A DNA stretch of 64,000 nt from Mantamonas sphyraenae. Its lineage: Eukaryota; CRuMs; Mantamonadidae. Shown in pieces: positions 41,193 through 51,278 of the stretch. A program made the translations under genes and the position numbers. The stretch's first letter is position 1. Each line of letters starts with the position of its first letter. The stretch is taken from NCBI GenBank assembly GCA_026936335.1, contig JAPMXV010000042.1, forward strand, positions 558,001 to 622,000. The letters run 5' to 3'. The notes under the pieces are model-generated. The model was given only the letters and a program-made list of their open reading frames with translations, was not told the origin of the DNA and did no database searches.

Positions 41193-43148
41193 ATGTCCAC
41201 GGGAGGGTGCTGGCTGGCCCCCATGCACACAACCGAACCCGAAGACGAAACGATGCGGCCGATCTTCTCCAACCACACCGCCTGGTTTTCGGGCAACATC
41301 GAAGACGATGACATTGTAGAGATTTGGGGTGAGTGGATACGGAATGGGAGTAGGCACACGGCCATCAGAGGACGGATGAACTGACCCTGACCCTTGGACA
41401 GAGAGCAACGGCGGCCAGGTTGCGGAGAACAGCGCGGAACCCAACATCGACATGTGCTTCTGCGATGACGAGCAGGACGAAAACTTGGAGGCGTAAGTGA
41501 CTGGGGCGCAGAGGGTAGGGGGAGGGAAGGGAGGGGAGAATGTGCGAGGGAGGCGTGTATGGCAGATGTGGCATCGAGTCAGGGTTGTGGGCAAAAAAGC
41601 GCGCGAAACCCTGACACCTTTGGCGCTGGCGCGAAAAACCGCAGCCTGCTGAGCATGAAGACATACGTATTCCGCACCAAGTGGGTGTACGATAGCGTAC
41701 GGCAGCAGGTGCGCATGAACAAGAACGACTACATGTTCACGCCACGCTACATCACGAAGAAACTGTCGCAGCGCTCTGCGATGAAACCCGCCCGTGTCCC
41801 GTTCCCGCTCAAGTCCAGCGTGGGCAACGCCAGCCCCAGAAAAGCCGCGCGTACACAGCACAGCAGCAGTAGCAGCAGTAGCAGCAGTAGCAGTAGCAGT
41901 AGCAGCAGCTCGGGGACCCAGGAGGAAGAGGAGGAGGAGGAGGAGGTGGTGAAAGAGAAAGAGGCACCAAAGAGTCCCTCGCCCGTCAAGACACGTGCAC
42001 AGCGCAAGCGTAAAGCAACACAGGAAGAGGAGGATGACGATTATGAGGAGGAGGAAGAGGAGGAAGAGGAGGAAGAGGAGGAGGAGGAGGAGGAGGAGGA
42101 GGAGGAGCAGCCTCCAAAGAGGGGTCGTCAGGCAAGGGGTCAGGGCAAAGGGCCGGCTCCAAAGCGACAGCGGGTATCCAAAGCAGATGCTCTGAAAGAG
42201 AAAGAAGACGCCGAGACAAAGGCAGGTGAAGATAGCGAAGATGACCAAGCGCGAGGAAGGAAGCGCTCGAAACCACAGCATGGCAAGGCGTCGAAGCAGA
42301 CGAGGAAGCAGAAGCAAAAGAAAACGCAAGATGATGACGTCTGGGCATTCTTTGGCCTGGATAACTCGAGCGAGGACGAGGAGCACTCGTCGACCAGCAA
42401 GAACAGCAACAACACAAAGGAAAAGCGCAGCAAACGCAGGTCCAAGGCAGATGTGATGCAAACACAGGAGGAGGAGGAGGACGACGAAGAGGACGTGGAA
42501 GAAGAAGTGGTGGATATGGGAGCGAAGCCAGACGATAATGGGGCTGACGAGGAGGAGGAGGAGGAAAAAGCAGCCGAAGCGGTTGAGAAGGCACGCCCAA
42601 GGCGAAGCACCAGGCGAGGCGGCTCTCGTACAAGCAAGGCAAAGGAGGCGAAAGAAAAAGAGGAGAAGGAGAAGAAAGGTGCAAAGATGAATGTCAAGGA
42701 GGCGGAAGAGAAGGAGGAAGAAGAGGAAGAGGAAGAGGAGGAAGAAGAGGAAGAGGACGAGGCTGAGGAGGCTGAGGAGGAGGGGGAAGGCACAGAAGAG
42801 AAGGAGGTGGAGGTGTCGATGGATGAGTTTGCGGCTCTGGTGGCGTCGCAGCAGATTGATGCACTGGAAACACTGCGCAAGCGCCGCACAGAGATGATCA
42901 CCGAGGGCAAGGCGACGAAATTCAACAAGCTCTTTGGGAAGCCGCCGTATCAGCTGGCACATCAGCTGCTGCACTTGCGCGTGCTGGGTGGCTCCACACA
43001 GATGCAGGAGGAGGGCTTCAGGGTGCAGCGAACAGTGGTGGTTGCGGCCAAGCCGAAAACCTCAACCGAGGAAAGCACAAAGGACACGAAGAAGGAAAAG
43101 GCAACGAAACGAAGGACGGGCAGGCGCAGGTTGATGCGAAAGCAATGA
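41193..43148 (+). CDS. BRCT-domain nuclear protein with long acidic/Lys-rich region (576 aa)
   Basis: Three exons: 41193-41328, 41402-41492 and 41645-43148. The first ~110 residues form a single BRCT domain: [61 protein letters not shown] poly-Ser tract follows, then roughly 350 residues of Glu/Lys/Asp/Arg low complexity (GAG/AAG repeats) containing KRGRQARGQ-like basic patches. A compact C-terminal helical region ([40 protein letters not shown]) ends in a basic tail. A start at 41223 is also possible. BRCT domains bind phosphopeptides in DNA repair and chromatin proteins, and this order recalls XRCC1/Rap1-like scaffolds, but no orthologue is named. The start lies 44 nt after the phosphodiesterase stop. 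Confidence 0.8.
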
Positions 43149-43196
43149 AGGGTGTTGGTTGTGCGCGAGAGAGGGAAAACAAAACTCTCGGCAGCG

Positions 43197-44176
43197 ATGG
43201 GTGGGTTGCAACGGGGACAGAGGGTGTGTGTGTGTGCATGCGGACGGGAGGATTGTAGATAGCCAAATGGGTGGGGTCGCGTGGATGTGGAAGAGCAGGA
43301 TCGATGGCAAAGGGAAGCTGACGCGTGAGGCAACGGCGGGACACGACTTTGCACGCGCACGGGGGACACACAACACACCACACACAACAGGGAACCTGTT
43401 CAGCAATATTTTGGGAAACATTGCGTCGCTGTTTGGGCAGAAGGACGTGCGCATCCTTATCCTAGGCCTGGATGGGGCTGGGAAAACCACCATTCTATAT
43501 CGGCTTCAGGTCGGGGAAGTGGTGAGCACCATTCCAAGTGAGTTTGGGAGCCAGATGGAGACGAAAACGGGGGCGGGTGGCAGATTGAAGACGCAAGGGT
43601 GGGCGGGCGAGGATGTAGGAGTTGTGTGTGAAGGACGGGGCGTGGGGACGGGTCGAATTCCCAACGTGGCGCGAGACGGGGGTCGGACTTGCGGAGCGGG
43701 TGGGCGAGGCGAGAGGGCACTGACACCGATTTGGACGCGCACCATCGCGGATGCATGGTGTGGCGGACACATGAACAGCCATCGGGTTCAATCTGGAGAC
43801 GCTGGTGTACAAGAATCTGCGATTCCAGGTGTGGGACTTGGGCGGACAGACAAGCATCCGTCCGTACTGGCGGTGCTACTACAACAACGTGGCCTGTATC
43901 ATGTTTGTAATTGATTCTGCAGACGTGGAGCGTCTGGACATCTGTAAGGAGGAGCTCCAAAACATTCTGGAGGAGGAGGAACTGAAGGAGACGGCGCTGC
44001 TGGTGCTGGCAAACAAGCAGGACCTGCCGGATGCTCTGTCAGAGGCAGAAATCTCTGAGGAGCTGGGTCTGGCTGACATCAAGGACCGACCATGGGCTAT
44101 TTTCAAGAGTTCGGCGGTCAAGGGCGAAGGACTGACTGAGGGACTGGACTGGGTGAGCAACTCGCTCAAAGGCTGA
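43197..44176 (+). CDS. ARL1: ARF-like GTPase ARL1 (182 aa)
   Basis: ARL1 recruits golgins to the trans-Golgi. Exons: a four-base ATGG exon (43197-43200 preferred; 43267-43270 also fits), 43391-43537 and 43779-44176. The protein reads [20 protein letters not shown], with Gly2 suitable for N-myristoylation; then P-loop GLDGAGKTT, switch regions [20 protein letters not shown] and [28 protein letters not shown] and [28 protein letters not shown] identifies ARL1 rather than ARF1. Length equals the animal protein (181). The BRCT gene stops 48 nt upstream; convergence with SDHAF3 leaves 89 nt. Confidence 0.95.
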
Positions 44177-44265
44177 GCAACAAACGAAATGAACAGCTTG
44201 TTCTGAATGGCCTCGGTTTCATTGGGTGTGTGGTGTGTGTCTGTGTGTACATTGTTGCTGAGTTT

Positions 44266-44678
44266 CTACTTGCCAACGAGGTTTTGGGTCTCGTCTCGCA
44301 GCTGTTGCAGCTGCTTTCGCTGCTCAGGGGTCAAGCCGCCAACCTCTTCCGGCTCGAGTTCGCGGCCGTAGATTCCGTGGGTGGCGCGTTGGCTCAGAGT
44401 GTCACGATAGTCGTTCCAGGCCAGCATGAATGTCTGTGCCTGCTTCGGGGTTGCGTCCTTGTGCCTGCGAAACTCGTCCTTGACGTACTCGTCGCCCATG
44501 TGTTTCAGTCCGGGCGGCAGCATGGTCTTGTGCATGCGCAGGATGGTTCTGTACAGGGAAAGCACCTCTGAACGAGCAGGCGTAGACTGTTTGCAGAGAG
44601 ACAGGGTGTGGGAAAAGGGTCAGCACATGCGTGGGACCTGCGAGTGGTCGGAGAGTTGTGCGCTGGCCAGCTCACCAT
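44266..44678 (-). CDS. SDHAF3: Succinate dehydrogenase assembly factor SDHAF3/ACN9 (LYR protein, 107 aa)
   Basis: This mitochondrial LYR-motif factor helps mature the iron-sulfur subunit of complex II. Exon 1 contributes only the ATG (44678-44676) before a GTGAGC donor; exon 2 is 44586-44266. The spliced start reads MSTPARSEVLSLYRTILRMH, giving the LYR motif at the expected distance from Met1, followed by the diagnostic LPPGLKHMGDEYVKDEFRRH and FMLAWNDYRDTLSQ. The Thr/Lys/Gln-rich end (TPEQRKQLQQLRDETQNL) is helical. Reading exon 1 in the neighbouring frame from further upstream would leave the exons out of phase, which supports the ATG-only exon. Confidence 0.9.
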
Positions 44679-44806
44679 CGGAGAAATCGTTGGCGCCCAC
44701 AGAGCCAATCGGACTTGGGTGTTGGGAATCGGAAGCAAAGTCCATCAGATTCCTCTCGTGCAGTAGTGCTGACATCAAAGACATCAAGTGAGTGAGCGAG
44801 CAAAAC

Positions 44807-45942
44807 ATGTCAAGCGAAGCAACAGAGATGGAGCAGGGTGAGCTGCTGGAGCTGGCACGCAAACAGACGGAAAAGGCCATCGAGTCGGGTGTGGTGCTCA
44901 CATTTGAAAAGACAACGAGTGTGGTGGATGACAATGGCATGGAGGTGAGTGTGTGGGCGAGCAAAACTGGGAGAGGAGGGTGTTGGGCAGGCGACGAATT
45001 CCAGACGTTTGGGGCTGACACGTCATGTGCAACACGTCCAGTTTCTGGTGGTGCATGTGCCTGCATTGGCACGCAAGCCGACGCTGAAGCAAAGCAAAAC
45101 CGATCCGGAAGAGGCGCAGGAGGAAAGTGGGCCTGCGGAAGTGCGCAAACGCGTTGATCCGTTCTCTCCACACCACCCGGACGCCTGGGTGTGCGACATC
45201 TCTGAAACACACAAGGTGCTGCTGAACAAGTATGCAGTGAGTGCGCTGCATATGCTGGGTAAGTTTTGCGAGAGGTGGGTGTGTACAGGATGTGGGAGAG
45301 AGCAAGGCGACTGACGTCTCGCGACACTCTCACGCAGTGGTGACGATCCAAGACGCAAGCCAATGGGCTGCGCTGGAGCCATCCGACCTGGCAAGCACCA
45401 TGGCATGTGTGGAAGCAGCCAACGGGCTGGCGTACTTCAACGGTGGACCGCAGAGCGGAGCTAGCCAGCCTCATCGCCACTTGCAGGTGATTCCGCTGCC
45501 CCTGAGCGAGCAGATGGACGAATTGCCCGTGTGGCGACAGGTGGAGGCAGCACAGGAAGAAAAGGCAACCGAGGCAGGGGAATGCTTCACGTTGCCAGCC
45601 TACCGCGGCTTCCATCACCAATGCATGCTTCTGCACCCGCAGAGCGACGGAGAAGCTCTGCATGTGGCATACAGCACACTGCTACAGCAATTGGAGGAGG
45701 ACGTGGGCAAACAGGCGTACCCGGAAGGCCAGCAGACGCACGAGAGCTTGTCGTACAATCTGTTGTTTGACACACGTTTCATGCTGATTGTGGCCCGCTC
45801 TCGTGACGAATGGGAAGGTTTTGGGCTGAACTCGGTTGCATTTGCTGGCACCATGCTGGCCAAGACGGCAGAAGAGCAGCAGCGGATTGTGGAGCTGGGC
45901 CCTTTGCAGATCATGGCTGGAGTGACTGTGCCCACACAGTGA
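44807..45942 (+). CDS. APA1: Ap4A phosphorylase / ATP adenylyltransferase (319 aa)
   Basis: Three exons: 44807-44944, 45042-45258 and 45338-45942. The product matches the yeast Apa1/Apa2 type: FLVVHVPALARKPTLKQSK, DPFSPHHPDAWVCDISETHK, VLLNKYAVS, EAANGLAYFNGGPQSGASQP, then the HIT-like histidine motif HRHLQVIPLP, and SYNLLFDTRFMLIVARSRDE, GFGLNSVAFAGTMLAKT. The enzyme cleaves diadenosine tetraphosphate with phosphate to ADP and ATP; the central His of HRHLQ forms the nucleotidyl intermediate. Length equals the yeast enzymes (about 320), and no signal peptide is seen, so it should be cytosolic. It is divergent from SDHAF3 (128 nt between starts). Confidence 0.95.
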
Positions 45943-45968
45943 GAGGGAGCGACGACGCCAATGACACG

Positions 45969-46511
45969 TTAGTTCAAATCCTTGGGTGCATTCGTTGTTT
46001 CCAGACTGGACTCTTCACGCTGCTTGCGGGCACGCTGGCGTTCAGCTTCTTCGTCAGCTCGTTTGCGGGCAGCCTCGGCTTCGAGTTCGGCCTGCACATC
46101 GCTGCGCTGTACCACGCCCTGAATAAACTCGCGATTCATATCCTCAGCCATGCCGTCCAAGCCTCGCGATGTATCAAAGTCACCCTGCTGCAGACGCGTG
46201 CGTACGTAGTCGCGGACCTTGTCCTGCGAGGCGTCCTCGTCCAACGCTGCCTCAAGCCTGTTTGCACGGTCCAGCTCCTTGTTCATGGACACCAGCCGCT
46301 GGTGTAGCTGCTCTTCCAACTGTACAACCTCTTCTTGAAGCCTCCTGGTGACCTCCATGGTCAGTGAGCTCACCTTTTTGTTTTCGCGGTCGATGAACGC
46401 GTGTGCCTGCTCCAGCGCCTTGGATTCCCGTGCATTGAACTTGCGAGACGATGCCTCCAGCTGGTTGGCCACAGCCTTGTCCACCACCCACCGGTACAGC
46501 TTTCTGAACAT
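45969..46511 (-). CDS. Coiled-coil protein (180 aa), unassigned
   Basis: A single exon from the ATG at 46511. The N terminus (MFRKLYRWVVDKAVANQL) is basic and amphipathic, compatible with a mitochondrial or membrane-associating helix. The rest is helical: RKFNARESKALEQAHAFIDR, EVTRRLQEEVVQLEEQLHQR, LVSMNKELDRANRLEAAL, ending in a charged Ala/Arg/Glu stretch. No family recognised. The 3' end is only 26 nt from the 3' end of the convergent Ap4A phosphorylase, so the transcripts must overlap or terminate very tightly. Confidence 0.7.
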   Translation of the reverse strand: MFRKLYRWVVDKAVANQLEASSRKFNARESKALEQAHAFIDRENKKVSSLTMEVTRRLQEEVVQLEEQLHQRLVSMNKELDRANRLEAALDEDASQDKVRDYVRTRLQQGDFDTSRGLDGMAEDMNREFIQGVVQRSDVQAELEAEAARKRADEEAERQRARKQREESSLETTNAPKDLN

Positions 46512-46682
46512 GTGTGCGTTGGTTTGGGTACGAGGCGAGCAGAGGAGTTTCTGCTTGCTGCTTGCTCCTTTGAGTCGCGATGTGTTTGTGGATGTTGGAA
46601 CGGGGTTTGGCAGGTTGGTTCAGCTCACGTCTTCATTTCCAACGTTTTGTGTCTGCGTTTGTGACGGCTATCCTCCCCTCAA

Positions 46683-47825
46683 TCACTCCTCGTCGTCATT
46701 GCTGCTGTTCCGCGTGCGTCGAGAACTCCTGCGTGTGCTCCGTGTGTTGCTGCTGCTGCTGCTGCTGTTGCTGCTGCTTCCCCTCGAGCTGCTGCTGCTG
46801 CTGCTGCTGCTACTGGAGCTGCTGGAGCTGGAGGAGGACGAGCTGCTTGTACCTTCCAATTCGACTGCATCAACCGTCTCCAGTTGCTTGCGTGCATGGG
46901 AGACGTCTGCCTGCACCAGGGAAATGTTTTGGTGCAGCTTCTTCCTTTTCACGCGGTTCTCCGTCTGGCGGGTGAACTTCATGCGGTTCTCGTAGAAACG
47001 CCTCTCACGACGCTCCTTGATCTCCTGCACGCGGTCCATGACCTCGATCGTTTTTTGATACAGTTCCCTGTCGTATTTGACGGGGCGGTTGCGACGCCTC
47101 TCAAAGGCAAAGGTCGCATCCACGGTCATTTCCTTGCCGTTTGCTCGTCGGAAGGCCTTTGTCCAGCGGACCTTGCGCGGGTTGCGCTTCATCTTGAAGT
47201 TCTTGGAGCACTTAGACCTGCAGAACCGGAAGATCTGCCACACAAGATGCATTGGGTACGCTCCGTGTCAGCCTCTGTGCCGGCGGGCGCTGCTCAGTGG
47301 GCAAAAATGAAAAGCCCCAAAATCCGTGGGCCCTGCCTTGGCCGCCGTCGTCCGCTATGGCCCGGGCGCTCCGGGCACCCCACCGGGGTGGGAGCGCACA
47401 GGCAGCGGCCAAGGCTTCAAGGACAGCAGTGCGTCGGGATAAGGAGTGCACACTGGTGATTGGGGGCCATGGGCATGCCCGTGCACACGCGAGGCGTGTC
47501 ACGGGGCCCACGGCGATGGCCAAAAGCGCATTCCGGACGACGAGCCTGCTGCCTGGGCCATGAGCATGCACACGTGCTGGTTGACCACTGTCCACCAATG
47601 CTCGTATGCAAGTGACGCCGCGTGGCCCTTCTGTCTGCTCTTGCTCCACCTACCTTGCTGTCATTGCGCACAAACATGGTGCCGTGACCCGGATAAATCG
47701 GTCGCGAACAAAAGTAGCTGTGATTGGCGGGGCGTGGGTGGGAGTGTGTGTTCCCGCTGTGTCAGTCTCTCACTGTGGCAACACAAGTGGGTTTTCGGTC
47801 AGGCGTACCACTTGTGGATGCGCAT
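46683..47825 (-). CDS. RLP24: Ribosome biogenesis protein RLP24 / RSL24D1 (210 aa)
   Basis: RLP24 occupies the eL24 site on pre-60S particles and activates the AAA-ATPase Drg1 before exchange for eL24. Three exons on the minus strand: 47825-47809 (17 nt), 47717-47654 and 47234-46683. The spliced start [20 protein letters not shown] restores the zinc cysteines C6, C9 and, later, [26 protein letters not shown] and the block [20 protein letters not shown] are diagnostic of RLP24. The C terminus carries about 30 Ser with short interruptions from CTG/GCT repeats, then an Arg/Ser end, replacing the usual acidic tail. The donor TG|GTACGC lies in codon 6. Confidence 0.95.
46748..46850 (-). repeat. 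CTG/AGC trinucleotide repeats encoding poly-Ser in RLP24
   Basis: Two interrupted CTG tracts (46748-46777 and 46788-46813) plus degenerate units read AGC/AGT (Ser) on the coding strand. Similar Ser tracts occur at about 21,093-21,140, 34,184-34,213, 41,860-41,910, 49,776-49,817 and 52,211-52,243. Confidence 0.88.
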
Positions 47826-47972
47826 TTTGCTCGATTTCGACTGCCTGCGCCGGCGACGCCAACTTTTGCGACGCAGTGCTGTGAGTTTGAATCGGCCCCG
47901 TGCTACGATTTCATGTCTTTGTCCCTCATGGCTGACCCATCCCTCGTGTCCCTCCCTTCCTCATCCTGTAGA

Positions 47973-49554
47973 ATGGACTACGCTTCAGATAGTAGTTACG
48001 ACTGGGTGTCTGACACGCCGGTGGAAAAGACGTGCGCCGGCTGCATCGTTGAGGACGACGTGTACTACCTCGTGGGCGGCTGCGCTGCGGCCGACGACGA
48101 CGACGACGACACTGAGTTCCAGGTGGACATGTACGGCAACGAAAACGTGCGTGTGTTCAAGGGCAAGAAGCCAGTGAAAAGCAAACGGCGTCGCATTCGA
48201 GGGCCTCTCAAGATTCGAGGCCTCATGCGCTGGCAGGAGCGTTGGTGTGTGCTCAAGCGCTGCGCTCTGGTGTTCTACGAGGACAAAGACTCGACCAAGG
48301 TAGGATGGATGTGTGGTTCAGTGGCGTATGGGTCGCACACGGCAGAGGAACTGCCCTCCTTTCTGGAACCATTCCCGTGCTCACACACCGGCAACAACCC
48401 GTCCCCCACAAACGCACGCGTGCACGTGCGCATGGTGATCTGCGTCTGCGCATGCGTTGATTGTTGACCTCACAGCCCATTTCTGACATCTATCTCGGCC
48501 ACGCCTCCATCTGGGAGAACAAGGAGTGCGGGAAGCGAAACGTCATCGAGGTTTTCCACCCGCGACGCGGAACGGCCCTTCTCCAAGCTTCTTGCCACGA
48601 GGAGATGCAGCTGTGGATGAAAGCGCTCATCAAGTGCCGCGACTCGATGTTTGACGTACGTTCTGCCCATCCCCTGCCGGACTGCATGTGCGCACGGCCT
48701 GTGTGCTGTGCATTTGTGTGACGAGCAAAGCAGTCCCGACGCATCTCCGAAATCAGGAGAAACGGCCACGGCGCGCTTCTCCCAGAAAAAACCCAGAAAA
48801 AACTGACACCGCAAACGGAAAACTGCACGGGCCACTCGCGCACTCACGCACACACGCACACGCGTACAAACGCACCAACAACCACACGCACGGGCGCACA
48901 CACAGGTGGACAGTGACTACACGAGCTCGGACAGCGACGAGACCCCTTCGCTGTGGTCGCGTATTTTTACCCGCAATGTGACCATCAAGAAGGAACTGGA
49001 GCCGGAGAAGCGTGACCAACTGAAAGCCAAACAGCAACTGGGCATGCAGTTCGACTGGAAGGACGAGAGCGGTAGTGAGTCGCAGGGTTTGGAGCTGCAA
49101 GAACTGAACGTCCAAGTCAAGCTCGACCCAGAGGCTGTAGAGACCTCTACGCCGGCTGCGACTGGTGACGACTCTTCTGCAAATGTGCGCAAGGCAGGAA
49201 CGAAGCAGGTGGCCGCAGAGGGCGAGGAGGAGCCGTCAGAGGAGGAGGAGGAGGGAGGCAGACAACACGGAAGGGCAGCCAGCTGTGAGAAAGGGAGGCA
49301 GCCCAATGGTGGAAATCGAGGATTTGTGGCACATGGTGGAGGCATGTGGCCAGTGTGGAGAACAAGAGGTGTGTGCGTCGCATAAGCGTGTGCTGAGTGA
49401 AACCGCGGCCGCCCTGGACTGCACCGAGCAAGGGTGCACCACAGAAGAGACCGTGCAGGTTCTGATGGAGCAGCTGCGCAAGGAAAGGGCCAAGACAAGG
49501 GAGCTGGAGAAGCAATTGAGTGAAGCAAGGTCTGAGTCAAGTGGCTCACCTTGA
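47973..49554 (+). CDS. PH-domain protein with Cys-rich/coiled-coil C terminus (one frame break)
   Basis: Coding exons 47973-48299, 48476-48655 and 48906-49554; a 5' UTR intron (47881-47971) ends two bases before the ATG. After an acidic N terminus with a CAGC...GGC pair, a PH domain spans ~65-170: GPLKIRGLMRWQERWCVLKR, CALVFYEDKDSTK, LGHASIWENKE, NVIEVFHPRRGTALLQA, and the terminal Trp helix EMQLWMKALIKC. The rest is acidic (DSDYTSSDSDE, EEEEE). Beyond 49,254 the frame shifts +1 into a segment with CGQCGEQEVC, TEQGCTTEET and a Leu-zipper-like helix (LMEQLRKERAKTRELEKQLS). An alternative to the shift is a 70-nt intron 49209-49278 with a weak GTGGCC donor. PH domains usually bind phosphoinositides; no orthologue is named. 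Confidence 0.75.
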
Positions 49555-49695
49555 CACTGATGGAGATGCACAACAAGCAGCATCAGCAGATCAGCATAGT
49601 GCAATGCTGAAACACTGCCTGGTCGCCCTCTGTTGTAGAGGGCACCATGCATGCCATGTGCGCCGGCACAGCAAACCCAACAAGTCGAGCTCACG

Positions 49696-51059
49696 ATGGA
49701 CTCGATTAACCTGGGCATGGATGAGGAGGACGAGGATGACTTTTTCCTGGTGAATGTGAATGTAAATAACTCGAGCAGCAGCAGCAGCAGCAGCAGTAGC
49801 AGTAGCAGTAGCAGTAGTGCGAGCAGGAGCCGGAGCAGGGCAAGTGGGATGGACGTCCAGGATGCGGACGAGTACACATACGCAGAGGGGGATGAGGATG
49901 AAGAAGAGACAGAAGCCGAGTACGGCGGGCGAGGTCATGGCAGGTCGTCCAGCAAGGGCAGAACAAACCGCAGCAGCCGGACGTCGGGTGGGACCTCAGA
50001 CAAGCGCAGCACACGCAGCAGCCGCACAAACACACAGGAAAAGTGGAAGCAAGGAAGGCGCAGAGGATCCAGCGAAGGAAACACACGACGGGGTAGCAAT
50101 GGCAGTGCTGCCAGCAATGGCAGCCACAGCCGCGGACGCGGTGGACGGGGCCGCAGCAGCAACTCTCCCGAGACACTGGTAAGCTTTAAGGATGGGTGCC
50201 AGCCCCGGTGCATGCAAACACCCCCGCACAGACACACGCACATTGTGGCATGGCTCAGACAGGTTCCTGGGTTCGGCAGGGGTCATGCGGCGGGTGGTGG
50301 CGCCATTTGCCCGCCGGAAATTCGTCCGTCGTCGGAGCCGCAGGTAGGAAACGCTGACACGGACGCGTGGGTGTGTGTGGACGCTGGAACGGCACGGCAC
50401 CGGGGTCAACTGCAGGCAACACAGGTATTTGAGTCATTATTGGACGAGGTGGCGACTGAGGTGTGCTTTGAGATGCACCGGGCCGCAAAGCTGGGCGCCC
50501 TGTGTGAGCGCTGTGTGGGCGACACAGAGGAGCATGCGTTTGCCCATACCAAGTTTATGGAACTGCTACAGATGGCCATGGACGAAGGCAACCAGGGACT
50601 GGACGTGTTTGGCAACACTGTGGACGCAGACAAGTCTGAAACCATCCAGTGTGACAACTGTGAGCGCATGGTCAACTCGTCCCGCTTTGCTCCGCACCTG
50701 GAAAAGTGCATGGGCAAGGGCCGCACCTCCTCACGCGCAGCCAGTCGCAAGTATGTTGGGGTGTTGTTGTTGTTGAAGTTGGTGGTGTGGATGTGTATGT
50801 GTGTGTGTGCGTGTGTATGTGCGTGCTGTCCAGAACAGTCCTCGTCTCATTCCCCTATGGGACCTCCTGTTGCTGTGGCTTGCTTCATTTCATCCCCGTC
50901 GTTCCTTTCCGAAGTTCGTGTGTGTGTGGCGATGTCTGCTGACCTCCCTCATCCGACTACAGAATCGCCTTGTTTTCTCGGGAACGGGAAGAGCGCGCTC
51001 GCGAGCGTGCTCTCTTGGCAGGTCTCACTTACGACGACGACGATGGCATGGATGCCTGA
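49696..51059 (+). CDS. SGF11: SAGA deubiquitinase-module subunit SGF11/ATXN7L3-like (328 aa)
   Basis: Exons 49696-50178, 50263-50343, 50425-50750 and 50963-51059. SGF11 anchors and activates the ubiquitin protease of the SAGA coactivator. The conserved half is in exons 3-4: VFESLLDEVATEVCFEMHRA (Sus1/ENY2-binding helix), then the SGF11 zinc finger IQCDNCERMVNSSRFAPHLE with KCMGKGRTSSRAASRK, continuing IALFSREREERARERAL. The N-terminal 160 residues are an unusual extension: an acidic start, poly-Ser (AGC/AGT), an acidic block and an Arg/Ser/Gly-rich region with RGRGGRGR. The first two introns (84 and 81 nt) are stop-free multiples of three, so exon 2 or the introns could be alternatively used. 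Confidence 0.9.
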
Positions 51060-51278
51060 ACCCCCTCACCGTCCCCCTCCCCCCCCTTCCGTGAAGTTGG
51101 GGGGCTGCAGTGCAATGCGCGCGACTCGCCGCACACAAAAAACGGCGCCTCGCCAGACAACAAAGCCTCTCTTTCTCGCAGCACAGCCGTTCCTGTGGCC
51201 CAAGTACCCTTGCACCCAAGTCCTCTCTGGCTGTCCACACTGTTCCTCACATTGAGAAACACTTTGCACTCAAAGCCA

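Noticed and set aside
40863-42974. 703-codon minus-strand Leu/Phe/Ser-rich frame resembling a membrane protein
   Set aside because: Leu/Phe/Ser runs are the complement of GAG/GAA/AAG repeats in the BRCT protein; coding evidence is on the plus strand.
43267-43270. Alternative ATGG first exon of ARL1
   Set aside because: It also precedes a GT donor, but the GTGGGG donor is weaker than the GTGGGT at 43201; kept only as an alternative.
44620-44800. Longer SDHAF3 first exon (MSALLHERN... frame)
   Set aside because: Its frame at the GTGAGC donor is phase 1 while exon 2 needs phase 0; the ATG-only exon fits and gives the normal LYR distance.
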